A DNA stretch of 64,000 nucleotides from JAOABV01 sp039801465. GTDB lineage: Bacteria; Hydrothermota; Tepidihabitantia; Tepidihabitantales; CAIPLT01. The stretch is taken from NCBI GenBank assembly GCA_039801465.1, contig JBDRUT010000008.1:1-64000 (forward strand), given 5' to 3'. Below are positions 8,504 through 17,766 of this stretch, in pieces. Below the pieces are notes generated by a model. It worked only from the letters and a program-made list of their open reading frames with translations. It did not search any database and had not been told where the DNA came from. The stretch's first letter is position 1. Each line of letters opens with the position of its first letter. Position numbers and translations under genes: made by a program.

Positions 8504-9809
8504 TGCCTACTTTAGTAATTAATACCTTAAGAATTCGTTTTCGGCTTATTGATTTTATCTCCAAGCGAAAATTTTTATAAATTAAAATTTCACCCTTTTG
8601 AGGAACACGGCCCCAGTGATGCAAAATGAAGCCACTTAAACGGTCACCAATTAATTGAGGAATATCCTCACCAAAATTCCCGAATAAACGATTCAGGGTC
8701 TTCAAGTCAATATCACCAGATACAAGATATGATTGCGAATCAACTGATTTATAAGGCATCTCTTCAGTAGTATCATATTCATCTTGAATTTCACCTAATA
8801 GTGTTTCTAAGACATCTTCTAATGTCACCAAACCTGCAGTTTGTCCGTATTCGTCAATTACAATGGCAATATGAGAATCTTTCTTTCGCAGCTCTTCTAA
8901 AAGAACCGACAAAGATTTGTTTTCCGGGACAAAATAAGGACGACGAGCAATCTTCTCAATCGGCTGATTCATAAGTTTCTTAGTTTTACTTTTCGTTGCT
9001 AAGTCTTTTAAGTAAAGAATTCCCACGATGTTATCAATAGTCTTATTGTAAATAGGAATTCTCGAATATAAAAGAAAATCCTTTGCCGTAATTATTTTCA
9101 TAACTTCAGCAATAGTCAAATTTTTATCAAGACATACCATTTGAATTCGTGGTGTCATTACTTCTGATACCCGACGATGCGATAAATCAACTAAATTGTA
9201 AAGAAAATCTTTTTCTTCGGCGAGGATTAATCCCTGTTCTTTACTTAAATCAATAATTGTTTTTAAATCATCTTCTGAAGGAAACGGTGTTTTCGTAATA
9301 TAACGATTGATTCGAGTTAAAAGATAATCACCAAATTTCTGCAAAGGAACAGTAATAAATCCAAATAATTTTGAAAGCACATAGATTAAATTCGAAGTTT
9401 TTAATGCAAATGCTTTGGGATTCCGAACCGCAATAACCTTAGGTGTAATTTCACCAAAAATCAGAAGTAAAGCCGTCATAAAAATTGCGCCGATAGAAAC
9501 AAATACATCAACTGCTAAATTATATTTTTTTGCCATAGTGATTACAAACAGAGTAAATACCGATGATGCAGAGGTGTTAACAAAAAGATTACCGAAAAGA
9601 ATTGTGGCTAACAATGTTGAAGGGTTATTTACTAAATTTTCTACTATTGAAAGATATTTGAGATAATTACGGGCAGCAGAAGAATAACGAGCGTTTTCTC
9701 GCATCGAAGTCCTCATTGTTTCAGTAAAACTAAAAAAGGCAGTCTCTGAACCCGAAAAAATAAAAGAAAACACCAATAAGATGATAACAATTATCAAGTA
9801 GATGAACAT
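8496..9809 (-). CDS. CNNM/CorC-type magnesium-cobalt transporter, full length
   Basis: The 437-aa protein has the DUF21 membrane domain (GSETAFFSF near residue 20), two CBS domains (VMTPRIQMVCLD; AGLVTLEDVLETLLGEIQDE) and a complete C-terminal CorC_HlyC domain (SYLVSGDIDLKTLNRLFG). It is not a hemolysin; the older HlyC name is misleading. It sits upstream of and overlaps the shorter paralogue. The neighbourhood with ybeY and phoH matches the classic ybeZ-ybeY-ybeX cluster, where ybeX is a CorC-like protein. Confidence 0.88.
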   Translation of the reverse strand: MFIYLIIVIILLVFSFIFSGSETAFFSFTETMRTSMRENARYSSAARNYLKYLSIVENLVNNPSTLLATILFGNLFVNTSASSVFTLFVITMAKKYNLAVDVFVSIGAIFMTALLLIFGEITPKVIAVRNPKAFALKTSNLIYVLSKLFGFITVPLQKFGDYLLTRINRYITKTPFPSEDDLKTIIDLSKEQGLILAEEKDFLYNLVDLSHRRVSEVMTPRIQMVCLDKNLTIAEVMKIITAKDFLLYSRIPIYNKTIDNIVGILYLKDLATKSKTKKLMNQPIEKIARRPYFVPENKSLSVLLEELRKKDSHIAIVIDEYGQTAGLVTLEDVLETLLGEIQDEYDTTEEMPYKSVDSQSYLVSGDIDLKTLNRLFGNFGEDIPQLIGDRLSGFILHHWGRVPQKGEILIYKNFRLEIKSISRKRILKVLITKVGNE

Positions 9810-9923
9810 TTGTTTCTTCTTAAACGAATTAAAAAATTATAGTAAAATCTTTATTTCGATTAAGCAATCTATCACCTTGATTAGTAATTTATTAATACGA
9901 TGCGTGTAAAAGAATTAAATTAC

Positions 9924-10295
9924 TCAAGTTTTATTTTCCATTTCTTGATGCGAGAAACCTAAAAGATGGAGTATCCCATGTCTTATCAAATTACAGATTT
10001 CTTGTTTCGTACTGATATTTAATTCTTGAGCTTGTATCCGGGCACGATCTTTAGAAATATATATTTCTGCCCATATATCTTCATTAATCGGAAATGCCAA
10101 GACATCTGTTGGCCGATTGCGGCCTAAATATCGCTTATTTAACTTTTTGATATATTGGTCGTCAACAAAAATTATATTGATTAATTTGGTTCTTAATTTC
10201 AGTCGACCACCAAATTTTCTAAAAATTGCTTGGGCGAAGTTTTTGTAAGTTTTAACTTCCTGTGCCGATACTTTTCCTAAGATTTCAATTTTCAT
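9924..10295 (-). CDS. ybeY: Endoribonuclease YbeY (rRNA maturation factor)
   Basis: The 123-aa protein ends with the zinc-binding motif HGILHLLGFSH (H-x3-H-x5-H), typical of the single-strand RNase YbeY that trims 16S rRNA and acts in ribosome quality control. It also has the family segment YLGRNRPTDVLAFP. The C-terminal tail is short compared with usual lengths near 150, stopping eight residues after the motif. AGGGA lies about 9 nt before the ATG. It follows phoH, its common partner. Confidence 0.9.
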   Translation of the reverse strand: MKIEILGKVSAQEVKTYKNFAQAIFRKFGGRLKLRTKLINIIFVDDQYIKKLNKRYLGRNRPTDVLAFPINEDIWAEIYISKDRARIQAQELNISTKQEICNLIRHGILHLLGFSHQEMENKT

Positions 10296-10380
10296 TATTC
10301 GTCCCTAAAACGAATCTATAAATTGATAATACATAACTTTTATCGTGAGTCGTTGAGTTTTTTTATGAATCTTCAATCTA

Positions 10381-11370
10381 TTATCTAGCTTCGTCTGTCT
10401 CATAAGCCTTGATGATTTTTGATACCAGCGGTGGTCGTACCACATCATGTTCATTAAAATAGACGAATTTAATTCCTTCAATATTTTTCAATTTAGCCTG
10501 AACTTCAATCAATCCTGAGGTATATCTTTTTTCTAAATCAATCTGCGTAATATCACCTGTAACAATCGCTTTAGAATTCCATCCTAAGCGTGTGAGAAAC
10601 ATTTTCATTTGAATTGAAGTCGTATTTTGAGCTTCATCTAATATCGCATATGCATCGGAAAGCGTTCTTCCCCGCATATATGCTAATGGTGCAACCTCAA
10701 TAATTTGTTCATCAATTAATCGTTTCATTCTTTCTAAAGGCAGCATATCGTATAAAGCATCATACAGGGGTCGTAAATATGGGTCGACTTTTTCTTTCAG
10801 ATTACCAGGTAAAAAACCTAATTGTTCGCCGGCTTCAACTGCAGGTCGGGTCAAAATAATTCGACTGATTCTCCCCGAGATTAATGCTTGTACTGCCTTT
10901 GCTACTGCTAAATAAGTCTTACCCGTTCCTGCTGGACCTATCGCAATGACAATATCATAACTATCGATTGCCTTAAGGTATTGCTTTTGATTCGAACTTT
11001 TAGCAACAATTATTTTTTTCGGCGTCCGAAGTTCACCTTCTGATATCTTGCTTTCCACAAATCTATCTTTTTGCTCCACAATGGGTTTTTGCTGGGGCGC
11101 GACATTTTTTATCTCTTGCGCAACTCGTTCTAAGGTTATGCTCTCACTACGTTCTAAAGCATTTATTAAATTTAAGAAGAGTTCCCGAATTTTGCTCAAT
11201 TCGTACTTAGGTCCAGTTACTCGAATTCGGTCTGCACGGACCGAAATTTGTGATTGAAAATATTGATTAATAAGTTTAAGATTTTCGTCGGCTAACCCGA
11301 GTAAAGCAACCGGGTCAATACCACTTAAACTTATAGAAAATTTACCAATATCCGATTTAGTTTTTCCCAT
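10381..11370 (-). CDS. phoH: PhoH-family ATPase (YbeZ-like)
   Basis: PhoH/YbeZ pattern: N-terminal SGIDPVALLGLADENLKLI, Walker A GPAGTGKTYLAVAKAV, the family block RPAVEAGEQLGFLPG, and Walker B AILDEAQN with MKMFLTRLG. The start chosen is the ATG at 11370 (MGKTKSD), which gives the family N-terminus. It also sits 8 nt after a good -10, whereas a GTG at 11415 lies within the promoter. PhoH ATPases work with YbeY in RNA metabolism, consistent with ybeY next in the operon. Confidence 0.9.
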   Translation of the reverse strand: MGKTKSDIGKFSISLSGIDPVALLGLADENLKLINQYFQSQISVRADRIRVTGPKYELSKIRELFLNLINALERSESITLERVAQEIKNVAPQQKPIVEQKDRFVESKISEGELRTPKKIIVAKSSNQKQYLKAIDSYDIVIAIGPAGTGKTYLAVAKAVQALISGRISRIILTRPAVEAGEQLGFLPGNLKEKVDPYLRPLYDALYDMLPLERMKRLIDEQIIEVAPLAYMRGRTLSDAYAILDEAQNTTSIQMKMFLTRLGWNSKAIVTGDITQIDLEKRYTSGLIEVQAKLKNIEGIKFVYFNEHDVVRPPLVSKIIKAYETDEAR

Positions 11371-11378
11371 ATACCATA

Positions 11379-11406
11379 ATTCTATAATAGTCAAACAAAA
11401 AGTCAA
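11379..11406 (-). promoter_or_regulatory. phoH promoter, very short leader
   Basis: On the minus strand: TTGACT, 16 nt, TAGAAT, 8 nt, then ATG at 11370. Transcription would start within about two bases of the start codon, and no ribosome-binding site is present. Confidence 0.55.
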
Positions 11407-11452
11407 GTTTCTCACAAAATTATAAGAATATAGTTACTAAATGCATCTTGTC

Positions 11453-11481
11453 TTGACAAATATCTTATTATTTATTAGTCT
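11453..11481 (+). promoter_or_regulatory. Promoter of the glycosyltransferase-like gene, leaderless type
   Basis: TTGACA (11453-11458), 17 nt, TAGTCT (11476-11481), 6 nt, ATG (11488). The same TAGTCT-near-ATG layout precedes folK. There is no ribosome-binding site. Confidence 0.6.
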
Positions 11482-11487
11482 CACCAT

Positions 11488-12615
11488 ATGGCTGCGGTAT
11501 TGGCAATTAATTTAGAAATTGGTTTAGGTCATCCTAATTATTTAGACTATGTTTTACAAGCACTGAAAAATAAATCTCCTGAGATCCCCCTAAATTATAT
11601 TGAAGTCCTAAGTCAAGAAAAAGGGCTTGCCCGATATTTCTGGCGATTCACAGAAAAGTTATATTGTTTTGGCGCACAAGGTAGTCTTGGCACGAAGTTT
11701 TATAATCAATTTCGGTCATTAGGCAGAGGCCAAAAAATAGCCCAATATTTTTTAAATAACACCAAAAAGCACATTTGCGAGTCCAGTCAAGTTATTTTAG
11801 TTTCTCATCCCATTTTAGCCCATAATCTCACCGGGAATATCTGGTATATTCACGGAGAAATTGCCGCACCTCGTGAATGTGCTTGCAACGTAACTAAAAT
11901 CATCGTTCCAACTGAAGCAACCAAACAAAAACTTATAAACTACGGAGTGAAACCTGACACTGTTTTTACTAGCGGACTACTCATTGCACCAGATTTAGTT
12001 ACTTCTGCAGAAAAAAGTTTTGAGAGCCGATTATCTCGCTTAAAGTCAAACCGACCTTTAACAATCGGTTTCTTTATCTCCGGTGCATATCCTAAACCAC
12101 ATATTCAAAAGATTATTGAGGGAATTATCTCTGTAAGCAAAGAGAATTTTAAGACGATTGTATTTACCGGTATTAATCAGAAAAAAACTCGAGATTTTAT
12201 CATGCAGCTCAATCGAAAACAAATGGTTATTTCCGAGCCCAAAAGCACAACTCTCTTTATCCAAAGTAAGCATCGTGTCGACTATCAAAAAAGAGTGAGT
12301 CGTCTTTTGCCATTACTGGATATTTTTGTTGCCGCAAGTCATGAACATACTAATTGGGCAGTTGGCTTAGGTCTTCCAATGTTTGTCTTATTTCCTATGA
12401 TCGGCAGTTATGCAATGGAAAATTACCTATTTGCTAAAGAGAGGGGAGTTGTTTACCCAATATCAACGATTACAGAAGCCCAGAACTTAGGAAAAATCAT
12501 CAAAGAATTCCGCAACTCAGGAATTTTAGCCGAGATGGCAGAAAAAGGTTGGGGTAAATTACCAATTAATGGTGCATACAATACCGCACAAGCAATAATT
12601 AACACCTTAAATTAA
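11488..12615 (+). CDS. GT-B fold glycosyltransferase-like protein
   Basis: The 375-aa protein begins AINLEIGLGHPNYLD, the glycine-rich loop and His usual at the N-terminus of GT-B glycosyltransferases. It has a second-domain segment AASHEHTNWAVGLGLPMFVLFPMIGSYAMENYLF, like the donor-sugar site of MurG and MGDG-synthase relatives. No signal peptide or membrane helix is seen, so it is likely cytosolic or membrane-associated. The sugar donor and acceptor cannot be read from sequence. It stands alone, divergent from phoH. Confidence 0.65.
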   Translation: MAAVLAINLEIGLGHPNYLDYVLQALKNKSPEIPLNYIEVLSQEKGLARYFWRFTEKLYCFGAQGSLGTKFYNQFRSLGRGQKIAQYFLNNTKKHICESSQVILVSHPILAHNLTGNIWYIHGEIAAPRECACNVTKIIVPTEATKQKLINYGVKPDTVFTSGLLIAPDLVTSAEKSFESRLSRLKSNRPLTIGFFISGAYPKPHIQKIIEGIISVSKENFKTIVFTGINQKKTRDFIMQLNRKQMVISEPKSTTLFIQSKHRVDYQKRVSRLLPLLDIFVAASHEHTNWAVGLGLPMFVLFPMIGSYAMENYLFAKERGVVYPISTITEAQNLGKIIKEFRNSGILAEMAEKGWGKLPINGAYNTAQAIINTLN

Positions 12616-12692
12616 GAAATATTGTTAATGTTTGTGAAAAAAGTTCTAAAAAAAATGCCACCGAAAACACAGAAAAACAGGAGAAAACTTAA

Positions 12693-12862
12693 TGATTCAT
12701 CCGAAATGGATTTTTATTTAACAGTACGAAGACCGATTCGGCCATCCAATTCGGATTTTTGTTTAATCAAAAAAAGACCGCTTCGGCCATCAGCACCGGA
12801 TATTTATTAATTAATAAATAGAAGACCGCTTCGTTCGACAGCGAAAATTGACTTTCGCAGAA
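12693..12862 (+). repeat. Intergenic repeat family C, copy 1
   Basis: Degenerate 45-bp units contain an ATCCG...CGGAT-type hairpin and a GACCG...CGGTC-type hairpin. The segment ends with GCGAAA...TTTCGC. The same family forms arrays at 38552-38940 (opposite orientation) and 61946-62215. A 62-codon open frame at 12622-12810 lies mostly in this repeat and is not taken as a gene. Confidence 0.65.
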
Positions 12863-13047
12863 TTATCTGGAAATTTTGTTAAATTAAAGATAGTGAGATA
12901 TTCTTTTTCTTGCATTTCTAATTTACCATACTGTTGTTTTCGACCATACAAAACTGCGGTAACTAATTTAGAATGAATCAACTCACCCCATCTTCCATTT
13001 TCCATTTTCCTTAAGTAATACAAACTAGCAATATCCTTAACAGCCAT
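12811..13047 (-). CDS. Orphan reading frame wedged between repeats C and A
   Basis: From the ATG at 13047 the frame reads MAVKDIASLYYLRKMENG and has plausible coding-like codon use down to about 12880. It then runs into repeat C sequence (the last 20 or so residues). I do not recognise the family. It may be the remains of a mobile-element gene cut by the repeat, or chance. No ribosome-binding site or promoter is seen. Confidence 0.2.
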   Translation of the reverse strand: MAVKDIASLYYLRKMENGRWGELIHSKLVTAVLYGRKQQYGKLEMQEKEYLTIFNLTKFPDNSAKVNFRCRTKRSSIY

Positions 13048-13252
13048 GCTGTTTGACCTGGTAGACAATCGGTTAGACAATATATTCTGCTATCTTATTG
13101 ATAGTCCATTGGTTAGATTAATCGGCTATCAGATGGATAATCTAAAAGAGTGTAGAATTGGTAGTCGGATAGGTAAGCCGGTAGGTTGCCGACCGGTATG
13201 CCCACCGGCTTGCCTCCTGGCTTGCCGACCGGCTCACCTATCGGATAACCGA
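13046..13252 (+). repeat. Intergenic repeat family A, copy 2
   Basis: Inverted relative to copies 1 and 3. It ends with GGATAACCGA, the complement of the TCGGTTATCC that starts the others. In the array, GGTAAGCCGGT (from 13172) pairs with ACCGGCTTGCC (near 13204) as an 11-bp stem with one wobble. The non-array half differs from the other copies, so the element is modular. Confidence 0.7.
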
Positions 13253-13328
13253 TAGTGTCAGTCAAATCACTTAAAACAAAATATTTTTAGTGGTTCTGGG
13301 TTTATTATTATATTCATAAAATAACATA

Positions 13329-13396
13329 TTTCCAATTTTCCACAAAATTTGATTATATCTCAATTAACTTATACTATTTAGTTCTGCCAGGATTTT
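13329..13396 (-). repeat. Intergenic repeat family E, partial copy
   Basis: Read on the minus strand it has ACTAAATAGTA, then GAGATATAATCAAA, then TTTTGTGGAAAATTGG. The first two blocks match 2798-2888. The last matches 482-500 next to repeat copy A1. Confidence 0.45.
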
Positions 13397-13429
13397 CCCA
13401 ATTTTGACGGATAGATTGTAAATAAAAAT

Positions 13430-13566
13430 GGAATTAGGGAAAGATGGGGCTGCCTTCAGACATTTTTTTGAAAGGAGGTTATGTACACCTTTATCCGGGG
13501 TAAGGATAAAGGCGAAGGAGGTTAAGATGCTTTGGGTGGGTGTCTGAAGACACTTTCCCTAATTCC
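13430..13566 (+). ncRNA. Structured RNA candidate with two internal SD-like motifs
   Basis: GGAATTAGGGAAAG (13430-13443) pairs perfectly with CTTTCCCTAATTCC (13553-13566). Nested inside, CTTCAGACA (13454-13462) pairs with TGTCTGAAG (13541-13549), and CCTTTATCC (13488-13496) with GGATAAAGG (13504-13512). Between the inner stems lie AAAGGAGGTTATG and GAAGGAGGTTAAGATG. These open a 14-codon frame (13481-13525) and a 6-codon frame (13527-13547). A T5 run follows the outer stem. A TTGATT...TATACT promoter may lie near 13350-13377. No known RNA family is recognised. The strand is inferred. Confidence 0.55.
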
Positions 13567-13726
13567 GCAATTTTTATCTTCATTTCTTCATTGTTATTAT
13601 TAGGTTTATTTATATATTATATTATAGTCTAAAATAAAAAAAAGTCAAGATAACGTTCTTTATCTTTAGATTCTAATCGCTTTGGAGATAAAATCTGTAG
13701 AAATAAAAAAGTAACTCTGCTTAAAC

Positions 13727-16285
13727 CTATTTTTGAAAGGTTTGAATTAATTTGGGAATGTGTAAATTTAAACCTTCAGTCCAGAACATACATCTTCCAT
13801 TTCTTAAATATAAGATTGAAGGTAGTTCTTTTATGTTCCATTTTTTATAAACACTTTCATTGATAAGATAAATGTTTCCCTTATAAATATCATTTTCTTT
13901 TAAGAAAACTTGAACTTGCTCTTTATCAGAAGCAACTGCTAATAAATAGACTTTACCTTTGAATAGGTTTATATCTTGCCATGCATTTTTAAGGGTTGAT
14001 CTGGATGCTTCTGATTCTATGTCAAAGATAATGACTAAGACATCGCTTTGATTTAATGCTTTGCCATTAATACCAATTTTATCTATATCTTTTAATCCTT
14101 TATATTCGCGGACAATTAAATCACCCGGGCGGATATCTTCTGGTACATCCAAATTAATTTTATGTTTAGCAGTATCATTCACAAGTAAAACCTTTTTAAT
14201 TCTAACATAAGTATCGCCTAAGCCGTTACGCCAGCCAGTAATTAAATATGATGGTTCCTGGTTTAGAGTTATAATTATGCGTTTATTAAAAGTATCAATT
14301 TCAGGTTCAAGCCGTGTTGGCATTTCTGTGAATCTTGTAATGCTAAAATCATCATAATATTCAACCTGTTCAGTAACATCTTTTCCGTTTGCCTCAAAAC
14401 TTAAATCAATCCATATCTTATCCTTTTCTGTCTTTGATTTAAGACTTTGTTCTTTCCAGCTGTTATCCCAATATTCAACTGCATCATAACTCCATTTTAC
14501 TCTTGCGGGAATGCCAATACTTCTTAATACTCCAACAACAAAAACATATTGCTCAAGTTCTGTCGCACTTTTTACACGATAAACATCTTTTGGGTTCATC
14601 AACGGACCAAAGTAACTGTTTTCATCTTTTTTCTTAATGTTATCTTTTACCCAATAAAAGATAATATCAACAATATTTTTGACTTTAGGTTCACCTTTTA
14701 ATTTTGATTTTCTAAAAGACATAAAAAATTCTTGCAGTTCACTTCGCCAATATCCTAATTGTTCATATAAGATTCGCGGTGAAATCAGATAATCTTGGAC
14801 AACCGTATCCGAGATATTTTTGTCTACCAAATTTAATGATTTTGCTACTGCCAATAATTCTTGGTAAAGTCCACAGGTGTCCAACCCAACAATATCTTTT
14901 TGCACAAGATTCTTAAAATATTTCTTAAAAATTGGTTTTTCTGTTTCAGGTAACTTAGAATAGAATTCCATTAACGGTAATTTATTGCCTTTAGCGTCTT
15001 TAAATATCCTGATTAGTTGAGAGTCTAATTTAGTGATTGTTAGACTATCCAGAGAATTAATTTTAATAAAATGTTCCTCTTGTAATTTCCTAAGTAATTC
15101 TGTATTAGGTCTATATTTTGACTTTTGATTCTTTAGGGTTACTTTTCTTGTATACAACCAAAAAGATGTATCCGGAAATTCTCGACGCACAATATCAATC
15201 ACGACTGTATCACGCTTTTTATTGGATGACCGCCAGACGTAATAACCAATTTGTGAATCTTTATAAGCATAAATAAATAAATCAGTTTTTCCTACATACC
15301 ATTGAACACATCCATTTTCATCAGTCTTTTTAACACCAACCGGTGCAAGCGAAGAATAATTATATACTGAAATTGAAACTGAGGCACTTTCTACCGGAAG
15401 ATTGTCTTTGGTGATTTTAATTAATAAGTCAACCACATCAGTATAATTTGGTGTCGAATTAATAATCGTGTAACCATTTCCTTGTTTATCGATTATTTCA
15501 TTATCAAATTTGCTGGCGGAACTCTTGACATTTAATTTTTGACTCTTGTCATTTTCAGTTATATTACCATACATTACGCTTTTAATAATTGCGGCTCGTT
15601 GTGCCGGTGTCGAAAACCAGGCTTGGTCAAGGTCAGTCAATTCGCCTCCGCCTAAAGCATGCCAACCGTCTTCAGTCCAAACTTCAACCCAGGCATGATT
15701 GGAATTTGTAAAGGGCCACCAAGGTGTATAAGTATGACGAGCAGGGATGCAAACTGTTCTTAATGCTTTAATAAATAAGATTGACATCTCCTCACATCGA
15801 CCGATTCCCCTTTTTATTGTCGTTATAGCATTCTGGTCCCAACGTTCAGTTGGCTCATATTTCATTTTGGTATAAACCCATTCATTAATTTTTAACACTG
15901 CTTGTCGCATATCCTTGGTCTTTTTTATGAGTTCATACAATGTATCGCAATAGAACGCATTAAAATTTTCTAAAGGTTCTTGACTAACCCGATGTGGAAG
16001 AATGTAATAGTAAAATAGATTAGTATCAATTTTATCTCGCCAAGGAACTCGCTGGTAATTCTTTTCCAATGCGTTAAAGTAACGGATAAAATCATCGGAA
16101 TTAAGATTAACCAAATCAACATCAGGCATTGCGGAAAGTAAAAACTCTGCCCAATTCTGATAGCCTTTGCTTTTTGCGACTGAGATAAATTTTTTAACTT
16201 CTGGCCAATTTCCGCCAGCGCGGATAAAAATAGAATCTGTGTTAATTCCAAAAGTCAACAGGGTCCAAAATAGAATTGTCATCAT
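13727..16285 (-). CDS. Secreted transglutaminase-like protein with thioredoxin-like C-terminus
   Basis: The 852-aa protein has a short signal segment (MMTILFWTLLTFG). A transglutaminase-like core follows, with the nucleophile in GIGRCEEMS (Cys164) and the His in SNHAWVEVW (His197). The usual third residue after W-H is unclear (WHALGGGE). A beta domain near 290-370 and a second, degenerate transglutaminase-like region near 575-640 (MNPKDVYRVKSATELEQY) come next. The last 110 residues (VLVIIFDIES ... LPSILYLRNGRC) look like a thioredoxin fold without CxxC. The -10 TAGAAT lies 6 nt before the ATG. The product probably acts outside the cytoplasm; substrate unknown. Confidence 0.75.
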   Translation of the reverse strand: MMTILFWTLLTFGINTDSIFIRAGGNWPEVKKFISVAKSKGYQNWAEFLLSAMPDVDLVNLNSDDFIRYFNALEKNYQRVPWRDKIDTNLFYYYILPHRVSQEPLENFNAFYCDTLYELIKKTKDMRQAVLKINEWVYTKMKYEPTERWDQNAITTIKRGIGRCEEMSILFIKALRTVCIPARHTYTPWWPFTNSNHAWVEVWTEDGWHALGGGELTDLDQAWFSTPAQRAAIIKSVMYGNITENDKSQKLNVKSSASKFDNEIIDKQGNGYTIINSTPNYTDVVDLLIKITKDNLPVESASVSISVYNYSSLAPVGVKKTDENGCVQWYVGKTDLFIYAYKDSQIGYYVWRSSNKKRDTVVIDIVRREFPDTSFWLYTRKVTLKNQKSKYRPNTELLRKLQEEHFIKINSLDSLTITKLDSQLIRIFKDAKGNKLPLMEFYSKLPETEKPIFKKYFKNLVQKDIVGLDTCGLYQELLAVAKSLNLVDKNISDTVVQDYLISPRILYEQLGYWRSELQEFFMSFRKSKLKGEPKVKNIVDIIFYWVKDNIKKKDENSYFGPLMNPKDVYRVKSATELEQYVFVVGVLRSIGIPARVKWSYDAVEYWDNSWKEQSLKSKTEKDKIWIDLSFEANGKDVTEQVEYYDDFSITRFTEMPTRLEPEIDTFNKRIIITLNQEPSYLITGWRNGLGDTYVRIKKVLLVNDTAKHKINLDVPEDIRPGDLIVREYKGLKDIDKIGINGKALNQSDVLVIIFDIESEASRSTLKNAWQDINLFKGKVYLLAVASDKEQVQVFLKENDIYKGNIYLINESVYKKWNIKELPSILYLRNGRCMFWTEGLNLHIPKLIQTFQK

Positions 16286-16500
16286 TTTGCTATTCTAAAA
16301 AAATTCAAATCGAAAATACTCGGCATATTGATATCTGTATCCTGTTTATTAAAGTTAAAGGACAAATCGACAATCTAAAAACTGCATAAAGGTTTACAAA
16401 TTTGATGCTGTTAAAAACATTAATTATTAATAATTATCAATTTTTCGAAATTATTTTGTCTATAAATTGCTTGGACTTTTTTTAATGCCTTTTAATAGCT

Positions 16501-16905
16501 TTAGCATTTATCTGACTCTTGTAGCGTAGTTGTCGCAAAATCTTGTAAAATCTTCTTATGGTCAAATACCAGTTCAGGTAAATTTTCTAAGGAAAACAGA
16601 CCTACATCTTCAGCATCATCATCGGCTTTTAATACACCCTTTCCTTTTGCAGTAAAGACAACAGAAACAGTATGTCCTCGTGGGTCACGACTGGGGTCAG
16701 AATAAGTATGAAACTGTTTCAACTCTATTAAATCTAACCCAGTTTCTTCTTTACTTTCCCGAATTGCAGCAGATTCGACAGTTTCACCATATTCGACAAA
16801 ACCACCAGGTAATGCCCAACCCAAAGGCGGATTCTTTCTTTTTATCAACACAATCTTTCCTTGATATTCAATAATAACATCTACGGTCAATCGAGGTTGT
16901 TTCAT
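16501..16905 (-). CDS. NUDIX hydrolase
   Basis: The 134-aa protein carries a complete Nudix box, GFVEYGE ... RESKEETGL (G-x5-E-x7-REUxEExGU), which binds metal and hydrolyses nucleoside diphosphate-X substrates. It resembles small ADP-ribose or MutT-like family members. Its start overlaps the end of the rmlD-like gene by 4 bp (ATGA), so the two are co-translated. The substrate is not determined. Confidence 0.85.
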   Translation of the reverse strand: MKQPRLTVDVIIEYQGKIVLIKRKNPPLGWALPGGFVEYGETVESAAIRESKEETGLDLIELKQFHTYSDPSRDPRGHTVSVVFTAKGKGVLKADDDAEDVGLFSLENLPELVFDHKKILQDFATTTLQESDKC

Positions 16906-17759
16906 TGTGTACTATTTTCTTTTAAAAAATCAGTTAATGCTTCTTGCCAATTTCTTAAGGATTTATTAAATATTTTTTTATAATTATGATTTTCTAATAC
17001 AGAAAAATTTGGTCGTTTCGCCGGTCTTGTTAATTTATCTGAAGTGATTGGAATAACTGGTGTTGTTAATCCAGTTTGTTTTATAATTTCTTTGGCAAAG
17101 TCATACCAAGAACATATTCCTGAATTCGTTAGATGGTAGATACCATAATGTTCGCAGTTCATTAATTGATATAACGGTTCGCATAAATCTTTTGTATAAG
17201 TTGGCGAACCAATCTGGTCATTTACTACTTCCAATCGTTTCTCTTCTCGGGCTAACTTCAAAATCGTTGAGACGAAATTTTTTCCGTGTTTCCCAAATAA
17301 CCAAGAAGTCCGAACAATGAAATATTTCTTTAAATGCTGTAAAACTAATTTCTCACCGAGAAACTTAGTCAATCCATAGTAATTAATTGGATTGGGTGTA
17401 TCGGTTTCTTGGTAAGACTCTTTTTTACCATCAAATACATAATCAGTGCTAATATAAATAAATTTGGCACCAATCTCTTTTGTTGCTAATACCATTGCCC
17501 ATGTGCCTTGAGTGTTTACTGCATAAGCTTTAGATTTATTTAATTCGCAACCATCAACATCAGTATAAGCGGCGAAATGAAAAACAACCTGTGGTTTTAA
17601 TTGCTCTATGTCTTTTATCGTTCGATTAACTTCAGTTATATCATTATCAGGCAAATCCCATTCAATTGGCGCCAAATTATTTTTTTTAATATATTCACAA
17701 AAATCTGTGCCTAACATTCCCTTAGCGCCAGTGACCAGAATTTTTATCTTATTTACCAT
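16902..17759 (-). CDS. rfbD: dTDP-4-dehydrorhamnose reductase-like (RmlD)
   Basis: An SDR-type NAD(P)-binding protein: GxxGxxG in VTGAKGMLG, YISTDYVFDGKK, the catalytic NYYGLTK (Y-x3-K) and RTSWLFGKHGKNFV, all typical of RmlD, which makes dTDP-L-rhamnose. The start was set at the ATG at 17759 (MVNKIKILVTG), giving 285 aa. It fits homologue N-termini and lies 7 nt after the -10 of a near-perfect promoter, while earlier starts lie inside that promoter. The other rml genes are not nearby, so a related role in another nucleotide-sugar pathway is possible. Confidence 0.85.
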   Translation of the reverse strand: MVNKIKILVTGAKGMLGTDFCEYIKKNNLAPIEWDLPDNDITEVNRTIKDIEQLKPQVVFHFAAYTDVDGCELNKSKAYAVNTQGTWAMVLATKEIGAKFIYISTDYVFDGKKESYQETDTPNPINYYGLTKFLGEKLVLQHLKKYFIVRTSWLFGKHGKNFVSTILKLAREEKRLEVVNDQIGSPTYTKDLCEPLYQLMNCEHYGIYHLTNSGICSWYDFAKEIIKQTGLTTPVIPITSDKLTRPAKRPNFSVLENHNYKKIFNKSLRNWQEALTDFLKENSTQ

Positions 17760-17766
17760 ATGTCCA

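Noticed and set aside
8496..9809. Hemolysin
   Set aside because: The HlyC name attached to CNNM/CorC proteins is historical. The domains are DUF21, CBS and CorC_HlyC, as in ion-transport proteins, with no toxin features.
12622..12810. 62-codon open frame with repeated RRPIRPS / KRPLRPS words
   Set aside because: It lies almost entirely in repeat family C, whose 45-bp period is a multiple of three and so mimics a protein repeat. There is no ribosome-binding site, and the same DNA elsewhere is full of stops.
13430..13566. Signal recognition particle RNA or 5S rRNA
   Set aside because: The conserved GGTCAGGTCCGGAAGGAAGCAGC-type segment (split as GGTCAGGTCC and GGAAGGAAGCAGC) of SRP RNA and the 5S loop motifs are absent. 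Stem lengths and loops do not fit.
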